Source: Planctomycetaceae bacterium
GTDB lineage: Bacteria > Planctomycetota > Phycisphaerae > Phycisphaerales > SM1A02
Assembly: GCA_021297795.1 (NCBI GenBank)
Contig: JAJTGL010000002.1
Coordinates: 1-64,000, forward strand
Direction: 5' to 3'
DNA length: 64,000 nucleotides
The notes below the pieces were generated by a model. The model did no database searches. It was not told the DNA's origin and was given only the letters and a program-made list of their open reading frames with translations. The position numbers and the translations under genes are program-made. Positions 50,028 through 58,954 of this stretch are shown in pieces (position 1 is the stretch's first letter; every line of letters starts with the position of its first letter).

Positions 50028-50369
50028 ATGCAGCCGCCGAAGCAGCCACGCCCCCTCTCGACCCTCGCGAACGTCGGCAAGGCGACCCTCGGCGACTTCG
50101 CGCTGCTCGGCATCCGCACGCGCGCGCAGCTTGCGCGGCGGAATGCCTATCGCCTCTATGAGCGACTCTGCGCGCTCACGGCGCAGCGACACGACCCCTG
50201 CGTGATCGACGTGTTCCTTGCGGCCATGCACGAGTGCCGCGGAAATCCTCCGCGCGACTGGTGGCACTTCACCGCAAGCGCAGGTGCTTCACGCTCCGGC
50301 CGGAATCGCGCAGATCGCGAAGCGCGTCGATCCCGATCTCGAGGTGCTGCGCGACGAAGCGCTCGGTGA
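50028..50369 (+). CDS. Pathogenicity-locus Cdd1-like helix-hairpin-helix protein
   Basis: LSTLANVGKATLGDFALLGIRTRAQLARRNAYRLYERLC; CVIDVFLAAMHECRGNPPRDWWHFT; Arg-rich tail overlaps opposite gene. Confidence 0.75.
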   Translation: MQPPKQPRPLSTLANVGKATLGDFALLGIRTRAQLARRNAYRLYERLCALTAQRHDPCVIDVFLAAMHECRGNPPRDWWHFTASAGASRSGRNRADREARRSRSRGAARRSAR

Positions 50370-51039
50370 CCGTGCGGTCGCTCTCCGCGCTCTTGACGCC
50401 CTCGGGCGTCATCGGGTTGTCGGAGACAAGCAGGAGCGCGCCCTTCGAGATGCCGTTCGCGAAGCCGACGAGGAAGATCGTCGCCGTCTCCATGTCGATG
50501 CCGATCGCGCGGATGCGCAGGAGATACTCGCGCACGCTCTCGTCGTGCTCCCACACGCGGCGATTGGTCGTGAAGACCGTGCCGGTGAAGTAGTCGCGGT
50601 TGTGCTTGATGATCGCCTCGCTCACCGCGCGCTGGAGACGGAAGGAGGGGAGCGCGGGCACCTCGGGCGGCATGTACTCGTTGCTGGTGCCCTCGCCGCG
50701 GATGGCTGCGATCGGCAGCACGAAGTCGCCGAGTTTCGTCTTCTTGAGCCCGCCGCACTTCCCAAGGAACAGCACGGCCTTCGGCTCGATCGCCGAGAGG
50801 AGATCCATCGTCGTCGCGGCCATCGCGCTGCCCATGCCGAAGGAGAGGATGGTGACGTTGTCCGCGGTCGCCGACAGCATCGGCTTGTCGCGTCCGACGA
50901 CGGGCACGCCGAAGCGCTCCGCGAAGAGCTCGACGTAGTTCGAGAAGTTGACGAGCAGGATGTACTCGCCGAAGTCCTCGAGCCTGCGGCCGGTGTAGCG
51001 GGGGAGCCAGTCGCGGACGATCTCGTCCTTCGTCTTCAT
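50269..51039 (-). CDS. AMP nucleosidase
   Basis: SFGMGSAMAATTMDLLSAIEPKAVLFLGKCGGLK; GIDMETATIFLVGFAN. Confidence 0.88.
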   Translation of the reverse strand: MKTKDEIVRDWLPRYTGRRLEDFGEYILLVNFSNYVELFAERFGVPVVGRDKPMLSATADNVTILSFGMGSAMAATTMDLLSAIEPKAVLFLGKCGGLKKTKLGDFVLPIAAIRGEGTSNEYMPPEVPALPSFRLQRAVSEAIIKHNRDYFTGTVFTTNRRVWEHDESVREYLLRIRAIGIDMETATIFLVGFANGISKGALLLVSDNPMTPEGVKSAESDRTVTERFVAQHLEIGIDALRDLRDSGRSVKHLRLR

Positions 51040-51218
51040 GACGGGAGCGTACCGCGGTCGGCGTCGAAGGTCTGAGTCGCGCGTTTGGCCGCGAGATGCA
51101 AAGCGACGCGCCGCACCCGATGGGTGCGGCGCGTCGGGTCTTGCCGATGCGATCGGGATGCGACGCCAGCCTGGTCGCGGGATCGGTCGCGAGGGCCGAA
51201 CGTGCGTTGCGCGTTGGC

Positions 51219-51644
51219 TCAGGCGCTCGGAGCCGGCGGCTTCGGCGAGCCGGGGTTGCCCGGCTTCGGGCCACCGCCGCCGCCACCGCCGCCACCACCA
51301 CCGCCGCTACCCGGCTGACGCGGGGGACGGCCGCCACCCTGGCCGAACTCGTCCTTGGTGACCTTGCCGTCGCCGTCGCGGTCGCGGCGCTTCAGGCGCT
51401 CCCACTGCTCCTTGGTGACCTCGTCCTCGGTGATCGAGCCATCCTTGTTCTTGTCGAGATCCTCGAACTTCGGACGCTGCGCGCCGCCACCACCGCCACC
51501 ACCGCCGCCACCGCCGCCACCACCACCGCCACCACCACCTGGGGCCGGAGCCGGAGGCTCAGCGAGCGTGGTCGAGGCGAGCGCGAGCGCCGCGAAGGTG
51601 CTGGCGAGAAGGGCGAGTCCGTGCGACTTCTTGAACCGTTCCAT
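51219..51644 (-). CDS. Secreted EF-hand protein with polyglycine tracts
   Basis: Signal peptide; DLDKNKDGSITEDE and DRDGDGKVTKDE EF-hand loops; 19-Gly run. Confidence 0.8.
   Translation of the reverse strand: MERFKKSHGLALLASTFAALALASTTLAEPPAPAPGGGGGGGGGGGGGGGGGGGAQRPKFEDLDKNKDGSITEDEVTKEQWERLKRRDRDGDGKVTKDEFGQGGGRPPRQPGSGGGGGGGGGGGGPKPGNPGSPKPPAPSA
51484..51540. repeat. GCC/ACC trinucleotide-type repeat encoding polyglycine
   Basis: 19 consecutive glycine codons on minus strand, second shorter tract at about 51271-51309. Confidence 0.95.
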
Positions 51645-51916
51645 AAAACGTGGTCCTTTCGGCTGTCAGAGACCTGATGTGGTGCGCCAGGGAGAGACCG
51701 GGATGCGGTTCCGGCGCGTTGTGATCCGGGGTTTGCCCGAGCAGCGATGTCGGGGACATCGACGGCCTGCCAACCCATCCGACGGGCGTCGGACAGTGAG
51801 GAAACGCGCGATGGCCGCATGGCTTGCAGCCAATCGTTGAAAAATCCTCGCGCATGGCTCGGGAAACCGCTGCTCGACCAAAAACCCTCCGAACCGGGTG
51901 CGGGAGATGCCGATAG

Positions 51917-52822
51917 ATGGGGGACTCTGCGATGCCTGCCGATGTCACCATTCTCATCCTCACGAAGAACGAGGAGGACAACCTCCCGAAGGCGCTCGCG
52001 AGCGTGCGTGCGTTTGCGAAACGCGTGGTGGTGGTCGATTCGGGCAGCACCGATCGGACGCTCGAGATCGCCCGTGCCGCGGGGGCGGAAGTCTTCGAGC
52101 ATCCATGGCGCAACTACGCCGAGCAGCTGAACTGGGGTCTCGAGTCGACATCGATCGACACCGCATGGACCTTCCGACTCGATGCCGACGAAGAGGTGCT
52201 GCCCGAGCTCGCGTCGTGGATCACGACGAACCTCGCCGGCGTCGCCTCCGACGTCGAAGGCATCGAGGTCGGCCGGCGCATGTACTTCCTCGGGCGATGG
52301 ATCCGTCACGGCGGCATGTATCCGCGGCATCACGTGCGGATCTTCCGCTCGGGAAAGGTGCGCTGCGAGCTCGCATTGATGGACGAGCATATGGTCGTTC
52401 CCGGTCGCGTCATCCGCGCGCTCGGCGACATCAAGGACGACAACACCAAGCCGCTGCGCTGGTGGATCGCGAAGCACAACTGGTACTCCGATCGGGAGGC
52501 ATTCGACCTTCTCGAGCGCGAGGCCGCGGCCAAGCTTCCTGGTCTCGTCGAGCCGCGGCTGTTCGGCACGCACGCCGAGCGCATCCGCTGGTTCAAGACC
52601 AAGGTCTACGCGCGCATTCCCTCCGCGTGGCGATCACGCCTCTACTTCCTCTGGCGCTATTACCTGCAGCTCGGCTTCCTCGACGGCGAGGAGGGCCGGA
52701 TCTACCACTTCCTCCACGCGCACTGGTACCGGTTCCTCTGCGATGCGAAGGTGGCGGAGGCGCGGAAGTTCCCGAAGGTCCGCGAGGAGCTCGTGCGCGA
52801 GGTGTACAAGAGCCTCGGATGA
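51917..52822 (+). CDS. Glycosyltransferase family 2 (WaaE/KdtX-like)
   Basis: TILILTKNEEDNLPKALASV; VVVDSGSTDRTLEIA; FRLDADEEV. Confidence 0.9.
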   Translation: MGDSAMPADVTILILTKNEEDNLPKALASVRAFAKRVVVVDSGSTDRTLEIARAAGAEVFEHPWRNYAEQLNWGLESTSIDTAWTFRLDADEEVLPELASWITTNLAGVASDVEGIEVGRRMYFLGRWIRHGGMYPRHHVRIFRSGKVRCELALMDEHMVVPGRVIRALGDIKDDNTKPLRWWIAKHNWYSDREAFDLLEREAAAKLPGLVEPRLFGTHAERIRWFKTKVYARIPSAWRSRLYFLWRYYLQLGFLDGEEGRIYHFLHAHWYRFLCDAKVAEARKFPKVREELVREVYKSLG

Positions 52823-52831
52823 AGCCGCGTG

Positions 52832-54589
52832 TCACGCGCGCGCGCAGCGGTCCCGCCAGGCGCCGCGGATCGCGCGGGCGAACCGCTCGCGATAGCCGGC
52901 CGCATCGGTGAGGGGCGACGCGTGGAGGCGTTGGCGCAGGCCATGCCGCATGGCGTCGAGCGCCGCACGGTCTTGCGCAAGCCGCGCGCAGATCGAGGCA
53001 AACGCATCGTCGTCTGCGGCGACGAGTTCCTCGAGCCCGACTGCGGCAAGAAGGCTTGCGCCCACCCGTGCGGCATGCCGGTCGCCGGTTCGCGTGACAA
53101 CGGGTACGCCCATCCAGAGCGCCTCGCAGGTCGTCGTGGTGCCGTGGTAGGGGAATGTGTCGAGCGCGACGTGGATGCGGCCGTAGAGCGCGAGGTGTTC
53201 GGCCACCGTTGCGGTCGAGGGAATGAGCTCGACGCGTTCGGACGCGATACCCGCCCGCGCGAGGCGGTCGATCAGTGCGGCGCGCGCGGTGCCGTCGGCG
53301 AGCGCCTTCGTCTTGAGGAGAAGCCGCGCGTCGGGCACTGCGGCAAGCGCACGCGCCCACAGTGCGCAGCATGCGTCGCCGACCTTCGCGATCGCATTGA
53401 ACGAGCCGAAGGTGAACGGGGCAGCCGACGACGGCGCGGTGGGCTCGGGCGCGTCGGTCGGTGGCGCATAGCAGAGGAAGCAGGGGTCGAGGCGCAGGAG
53501 GCGTTCGGTGGCATGCGCCTCGGCGCCGGATGGATCGGTGTGCGAATCGACCAGTCGGAAATCGACGGTCGCGAGGCCGGTCGTGTTCGGATAGCCGATC
53601 GCGGTGATGACCACGGGGGCCGGCTTGCGCGCGAGCGCCGAGAGGCGGTTGCCGCCGAAGTGACCGCCGAGTTCGACGAGGATGTCGATCCTCGCGTCGC
53701 GGATCATCCGGTCGAGCGCGGCGTCGTCGGCGAGACCGACCTCGTGCCATTCGGCCGCCCGCGCGCGCAGCTCGCGCGTCATCGGGTCATCGGGCGTTGC
53801 GATCAGCGAGAAGACGACCGACTCGTAGCCGGCCTCGTCGGCCGTCGCGGCAAATCCGGCAAGCAGTGGCTTCGCGAAGTAGGCGACCGAATGCGTGCGG
53901 AAGTCGGAACTGAGAAATCCGACGCGAAGTCGCCGCGCGGGCGCGCGATCGAATGCAGGCGGCGAGAACGGTTCGGCGAGCGCGCGTCCGCATGCGCGGT
54001 GGAGCGCCGCGATCTCGTCCGCGCTGCGCGCGGTGTAGTTCGTCAGAAGCAGGACCTGCGACCAGAGCAGCGCGTGCCTCGGATGCGCCGCGAGCGTGCG
54101 CTCGCCGATCGCCAACGCCTCGTCGATGCGTCCGGCCTGCTCCAGCGCCGTCATCAGCGTCATCGTGAGTTCGGGCCATGCGGGTTGTCGCGAGAGCCCG
54201 GCCTCGGCCGCCGCGATCGAGCCGGGGATGTCCCGGAGGCGCAGCCGTGCGGAGGCAAGCCCGAGATAGGCGCGCACGTAGGAGGGATCGAGTTCGATCG
54301 CCTTTGCAAGCTGCTCGGCCGCCTCGCGATCACGACCCATCTGGAGGAGCACGTTCGCCAAATTGTTTCGATAGCCCGGTGCACGGGGTTCGGCTGCAAC
54401 CGCACGCGAGAGGTGATGACGCGCCTGCTCGTGTTCGCCTGATTGTGCGAGAAGAAGTCCGAGCACCTGCGCGACGTTCATGTCCTTCGGCTTCCGCTGC
54501 GCGAGACTGCGCACCGCGGCGAGCGCCTGCGGCAGGCGGCCGCTGCGTGCATCCTCGAGGGCGCGTTGAATGGCGAGTTCGGTCGACAT
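52832..54589 (-). CDS. TPR plus O-GlcNAc transferase-like (GT41/SPINDLY-type) protein
   Basis: N-terminal TPRs; RLRVGFLSSDFRTHSVAYF; GYPNTTGLATVDFRLVD; FNAIAKVGDACCALWARAL; YHGTTTTCEALWMGVPVVT. Confidence 0.88.
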   Translation of the reverse strand: MSTELAIQRALEDARSGRLPQALAAVRSLAQRKPKDMNVAQVLGLLLAQSGEHEQARHHLSRAVAAEPRAPGYRNNLANVLLQMGRDREAAEQLAKAIELDPSYVRAYLGLASARLRLRDIPGSIAAAEAGLSRQPAWPELTMTLMTALEQAGRIDEALAIGERTLAAHPRHALLWSQVLLLTNYTARSADEIAALHRACGRALAEPFSPPAFDRAPARRLRVGFLSSDFRTHSVAYFAKPLLAGFAATADEAGYESVVFSLIATPDDPMTRELRARAAEWHEVGLADDAALDRMIRDARIDILVELGGHFGGNRLSALARKPAPVVITAIGYPNTTGLATVDFRLVDSHTDPSGAEAHATERLLRLDPCFLCYAPPTDAPEPTAPSSAAPFTFGSFNAIAKVGDACCALWARALAAVPDARLLLKTKALADGTARAALIDRLARAGIASERVELIPSTATVAEHLALYGRIHVALDTFPYHGTTTTCEALWMGVPVVTRTGDRHAARVGASLLAAVGLEELVAADDDAFASICARLAQDRAALDAMRHGLRQRLHASPLTDAAGYRERFARAIRGAWRDRCARA

Positions 54590-54679
54590 GGCGTGGCGTG
54601 TCGACGCAGGATATCGACGCGATGCACCCGTTGGTTCAATCCCGCACGGGATCGATCGCGCAGGATCTGGTCCGGAGCC

Positions 54680-56368
54680 TCAGTTCTCGCGCGTCTTCCG
54701 CTCGCGGACGCGGGTCAGCGTGATCGAATCGGCGCGCCACATCGCGGTGCCGGCGCGCGCACGGAGTTCGAGCACCAGCTCGACGTCGGCCGTCGCCTCC
54801 GTCACATCGAACTCGAAGGACACCGTGCGCTCGCCGCCACCCGTGGCGCCGTCGGCGCGCGTCGTACCCGAGGTGCGGATCCCCGCGCCGGCGCCGGGTG
54901 CGTCGGGTTCCTCGAGCGCGGTCACGCCATCGGTGCGGAGCATGGCCTCGAACCGGTAGCGGCCCTTCTCGAGGAGGACGCCGCGGCGGAACCCCGCGAC
55001 ACAGCGGCCGCTCGGACCTGCGGTGACGCGGTACCAGCGTGCGCCGTTCTCATCGACCTCCTCGACGTTCGCGTCCTCCACCTCGCTCATCCCGTGGAAG
55101 CCACGGATCGCGACCGCGGCGTTCGTCTTGAAGACGAGCGGTTTCGGTTCGGGTGCTGTCTTCTGTTCGGCGAGGCTCTGCGCGCGGGCCGAGAGGCGCT
55201 CGACGAACGCGTTCGCAGCCTCGGCCTGTGCGGCCGCGGCCTCGGGCGAGACCGCGCGCAGCGCATCCTGCACGCGCTTCTGCACCGGCTCGAGTCGACG
55301 GACGAGCTTGCGTGCGTCGAATTCGGGCAGGAGTCGCACGATCGCGCGGCGGTAGTCGCTGCGCCACTCGGGGTTCTTCATCACGCTCGACGCGACGAGG
55401 GCGCGCGGCATGTCGAGCACCGACATGCCCGGATCCTGAAAGCACTGGTCCATGCCGTGCGGGATGAAGCGAGCGCCCTTGCTGGGCTCGAAGTAGAGGC
55501 GGTAGTTGTTGCTGTTGAACGCGTAGCCGTCCCAGTGGGCGAGCATCGCCTCGAGCGCGAGGAAACGGACGAACTCGGGCACATCGACGAGTTCCTCGAT
55601 CTTCTTCCAGCGCGCCTTCATGTCGGGATCGCGGCAGGCCTCCGAAAGCGCGCGGAGGTCGGCGCGCGTCTCCTCGCCCTTGCCTTCGTCGCGCTCGAGG
55701 TCCGCATCGATGTCCTGGCAGAAGCCGCCGTCGTAGAGGTTTCCCTCGGTGTTTCGGAAGTGTTCCTTCAGGAACGCCTCGTCGAACGACTCCTTGAAGA
55801 CGTAGAGGCCCATGTCGCGCATGATCGCGCCCTCGGTGCCGGGCGCACCGATCGCGATCCGCACGCGCGCGTGCGACACGCGCGTCGCCGGCACGTTCGC
55901 CTCGCGCAGGATCGAGCTCGCCGTCCACTCCGAGAGGAACGTCGGATCCTGCGCCGCGTTGTTGAGATGGAACTTGCGCATGCCGTGGAAGCGTGCGGTG
56001 CCGTCGAACTTCCCGAGGTTGATGGTGAAGCCCGGCCGTTCGTCGAACCCCTGGTAGCTGCCTGCGGCGCCCTTCAGCTTGATGCCCGCGCTTTCGGCGA
56101 GCGGCTTGCCGTCGACGACGAGCGCGACCTTCGCGTAGGTGCGCGGGTCGTTGCGCAGGCTGTCGGCCGATGCCTGTTCAAGGACGATGTCGATCGCCGG
56201 GATCTCGCCCTTGCGGAAGAAGCCGTCGGTCTCGTCGGCGGCGGCGGGGGGCGACGCCAGCAGGCTTGCGAGCAGGGCCACGAGCGCGAGCAGCCGGGCG
56301 ACGAGGGGCGCTCGCCGCGGGCCGTCGGGTCGAGACAGTTCGTTTCCGCGCATGCACGCAGTATGCAC
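54680..56368 (-). CDS. CotH-kinase family protein
   Basis: KLKGAAGSYQGFDERPGFTINLGKF; KFHLNNAAQDPTFLSEW; EAMLAHWDGYAFNSNNYRLYFEPSKGARFIPHGMDQCF. Confidence 0.9.
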   Translation of the reverse strand: MHTACMRGNELSRPDGPRRAPLVARLLALVALLASLLASPPAAADETDGFFRKGEIPAIDIVLEQASADSLRNDPRTYAKVALVVDGKPLAESAGIKLKGAAGSYQGFDERPGFTINLGKFDGTARFHGMRKFHLNNAAQDPTFLSEWTASSILREANVPATRVSHARVRIAIGAPGTEGAIMRDMGLYVFKESFDEAFLKEHFRNTEGNLYDGGFCQDIDADLERDEGKGEETRADLRALSEACRDPDMKARWKKIEELVDVPEFVRFLALEAMLAHWDGYAFNSNNYRLYFEPSKGARFIPHGMDQCFQDPGMSVLDMPRALVASSVMKNPEWRSDYRRAIVRLLPEFDARKLVRRLEPVQKRVQDALRAVSPEAAAAQAEAANAFVERLSARAQSLAEQKTAPEPKPLVFKTNAAVAIRGFHGMSEVEDANVEEVDENGARWYRVTAGPSGRCVAGFRRGVLLEKGRYRFEAMLRTDGVTALEEPDAPGAGAGIRTSGTTRADGATGGGERTVSFEFDVTEATADVELVLELRARAGTAMWRADSITLTRVRERKTREN

Positions 56369-56423
56369 CCGGCCCGTGCGGGCTGCGACGGGCGAATCCG
56401 GGATCCGCTAGAATCTCCGCCCT

Positions 56424-56858
56424 ATGTCCAAGGCCATCATCAAGACCGTCAAGGGCGACATGCACGTCGAGTTCTACGACGCCGACGCCCCGAACACCGT
56501 GAAGAACTTCCGCGACCTCGCGAAGGAGGGCTACTACAACGGGCTCACCTTCCACCGCGTGATCCCCAACTTCGTCATCCAGGGCGGCTGCCCGAACGGG
56601 ACGGGCACCGGTGGCCCGGGCTACAAGATCAAGTGCGAGCTGACGGGTGGCAACCAGAAGCACGACCGCGGCGTCCTCTCGATGGCGCACGCCGGCCGCG
56701 ACACCGGTGGCTCGCAGTTCTTCATCTGCCACAGCCGCGACAACACCGCGCATCTCGATCGCAATCACACCTGCTTCGGCAAGGTCGTGAAGGGCCTCGA
56801 GGTGATCGACGCGATCGAGGCCGGCGACAAGATCAACGAGATCGTGCTCGAGGACTGA
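56424..56858 (+). CDS. Cyclophilin-type peptidyl-prolyl cis-trans isomerase
   Basis: [33 protein letters not shown]. Confidence 0.96.
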   Translation: MSKAIIKTVKGDMHVEFYDADAPNTVKNFRDLAKEGYYNGLTFHRVIPNFVIQGGCPNGTGTGGPGYKIKCELTGGNQKHDRGVLSMAHAGRDTGGSQFFICHSRDNTAHLDRNHTCFGKVVKGLEVIDAIEAGDKINEIVLED

Positions 56859-56976
56859 TCCCGCGCTTTCAAGCGAATCCCGACCCCGCCCCGGTCCGCC
56901 GGGGCGGCGTCGTTCCAGAACGACCGTGTGCGACGGCGATCGGCCATGCAGATCGTCGTCGGAGACCGGACCCGCC

Positions 56977-57825
56977 ATGCCCGAACTCGGCCGCATCGCA
57001 ACCTTCACCATCGTCCGCGAGACGCAGTCGGGTGTGTATCTCGACGCGGGGGAGCTCGGCGAGGTGCTGCTTCCCGGGCGGCTGATTCCGCCGGGTGCGC
57101 GCGTCGGTGACCGGATCGATGCCTTCATCCACACCGATTCGCTCGACCGCCTTGTCGCGACCACGGTCCGGCCGCGCGCGCAGGTCGGCGAGTTCGCCTA
57201 TCTCCGCGTGAAGGATCTCCACGAGCGGGCGGGTGCATTCCTCGACTGGGGGCTCTCGAAGGATCTGCTCCTTCCGTACAACGAGCAGGGCGACCGCGTG
57301 CACCCGGGCGACCACGTGCTCGTGAAGGTGCTGCTCGATGTCGAGACGCGGCGCATCTACGCCAGCGCACTGGTCAACCGGCACCTGTCGCGGTCGCGAC
57401 CGACGTATGCGCCCGGCGATACGGTCGCGCTGATCGTGGCCGACGAGTCGCCGCTTGGCTACAACGCGATCGTCGATCACCGGTTCCGTGGCCTGCTCTA
57501 CCACACCAATCTCGCGGGGCCGCTTGCGCCGGGTGCCACGATGCGGGGATTCGTGAAGTCGGTGCGCGAGGACGGCAAGATCGACCTCAGCCTCGACGAG
57601 GCGGGCTATGCGCGCGTTGCGCCGCTTGCCGAGCGGATCCTCGCCGAACTCGACCGCGTGGGCGGCCGGCTCAACTTCGACGATTCGAGCGATCCAGAGG
57701 CGATCCGCGAACGCTTCGGCGCGAGCAAGAAGGCATTCAAGCAGGCGATCGGCGCCCTGTATCGCGAGCGACGCATCCGGTTCACCGAGCCCGGGATCGA
57801 GCTCGTGCGGGGAGGCGAAGGATGA
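56977..57825 (+). CDS. CvfB-like S1 RNA-binding protein
   Basis: RETQSGVYLDAGELGEVLLPGR; GAFLDWGLSKDLLLPYNEQ; GFVKSVREDGKIDLSL. Confidence 0.88.
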   Translation: MPELGRIATFTIVRETQSGVYLDAGELGEVLLPGRLIPPGARVGDRIDAFIHTDSLDRLVATTVRPRAQVGEFAYLRVKDLHERAGAFLDWGLSKDLLLPYNEQGDRVHPGDHVLVKVLLDVETRRIYASALVNRHLSRSRPTYAPGDTVALIVADESPLGYNAIVDHRFRGLLYHTNLAGPLAPGATMRGFVKSVREDGKIDLSLDEAGYARVAPLAERILAELDRVGGRLNFDDSSDPEAIRERFGASKKAFKQAIGALYRERRIRFTEPGIELVRGGEG

Positions 57826-58199
57826 GTGGCGACGCGACGGGCGAGCGCGGGGCCGGTGCGCACGGGCCGAGCGGTCCGCGGCGGCTGACGGCGCTCGAGC
57901 GCGCGCAGGAGCGGCTTGCGCAGGGCGAGATCGACCTGGCGCAGAACGCGCGGGAGCGCGTGTGGCTCGGACGCCTGCTTCTCGCGCTGCCGATCGTCGG
58001 TGGCATCGCGTGGATCGTGCTCGCGCTGGTCGCTGGCCGCGGCACCGCGGGGGTCCTGACCTTCGCGGGTGCGGTCGGGCTCGCGCTCGTCACCTACGGC
58101 ACGGGCATGTACATGACCGCGGTGAGGCGTCGCGAGTTCGGTGATGCGATCCGCGACGCGCGCGCCGAGATCGCGCAGCTGGAGCGCTTGAAGGTCTGA
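57822..58199 (+). CDS. Small membrane protein (two TM, coiled-coil tail)
   Basis: ATGA overlap with upstream gene; WLGRLLLALPIVGGIAWIVLALVA and second TM. Confidence 0.7.
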   Translation: MSGDATGERGAGAHGPSGPRRLTALERAQERLAQGEIDLAQNARERVWLGRLLLALPIVGGIAWIVLALVAGRGTAGVLTFAGAVGLALVTYGTGMYMTAVRRREFGDAIRDARAEIAQLERLKV

Positions 58200-58319
58200 G
58201 CACCGTCGAGCGTGGCCGCTCGCGGAACGGGTATCTTCCGCCTCCGAGTCCCGGCCGCGCGCGACGTGATGCGCGTGGACCGGTGCGCGTCCGCATGCAG
58301 CATTGCAGGAAGTTTCACC

Positions 58320-58730
58320 ATGGTCGAGATCACCGCACGCTATGAAGGGGACCTCCGCTGCTCGGCGGTGCATGGTCCGTCGAAGTCCACGATCCTGACC
58401 GACGCGCCCGTCGACAATCACGGCAGGGGAGAGGCCTTCTCGCCGACCGATCTCGTCGCGGCCGCGCTTCCGGCCTGCATGATGACCATCATGGGGATCT
58501 ACGCCGGTCGTCACGGCGTCGACCTCAAGGGAATGACCGCCCGCACCGAGAAGGTGATGACGTCGGAGGGGCCGCGGCGCATCAAGAGCCTGCGGACGAC
58601 GATCATGGTGCCGCTCGGCCCCGACAGCGCGCATCGCACCGCGCTCGAGAACGCCGCGCACACCTGCCCGGTCCACAAGAGCCTGCACCCCGACATCGAC
58701 GCGCCGATCGAGTTCGTCTGGGCGGGTTGA
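58320..58730 (+). CDS. OsmC family protein
   Basis: GRGEAFSPTDLVAAALPACMMTIMGI; CPVHKSLHPDI. Confidence 0.88.
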   Translation: MVEITARYEGDLRCSAVHGPSKSTILTDAPVDNHGRGEAFSPTDLVAAALPACMMTIMGIYAGRHGVDLKGMTARTEKVMTSEGPRRIKSLRTTIMVPLGPDSAHRTALENAAHTCPVHKSLHPDIDAPIEFVWAG

Positions 58731-58954
58731 TGCTGCGACTGCGTGCGCCGGTGCGCGGGAGGGGGCTCGGACTCTCGGACCTGTCGGCATGAACCCGACG
58801 ATCCGCCCGCCCGGTGGCGGCGTGGTGCGACCTCGGCCGGGATTGCCGGGTCCGTTCTTGCGACACGGGCTTTCCGCCGCACAATCGGAGGGTCCGGGTT
58901 TCCGGGTGTCGCCGTTCGACCAGATGACCACGTGATCCGCATCGGATGCGATCG

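Noticed and set aside
54443-57085. 880-aa plus-strand ORF
   Set aside because: Antisense to CotH-family gene and out of frame through the PPIase gene; no domain.
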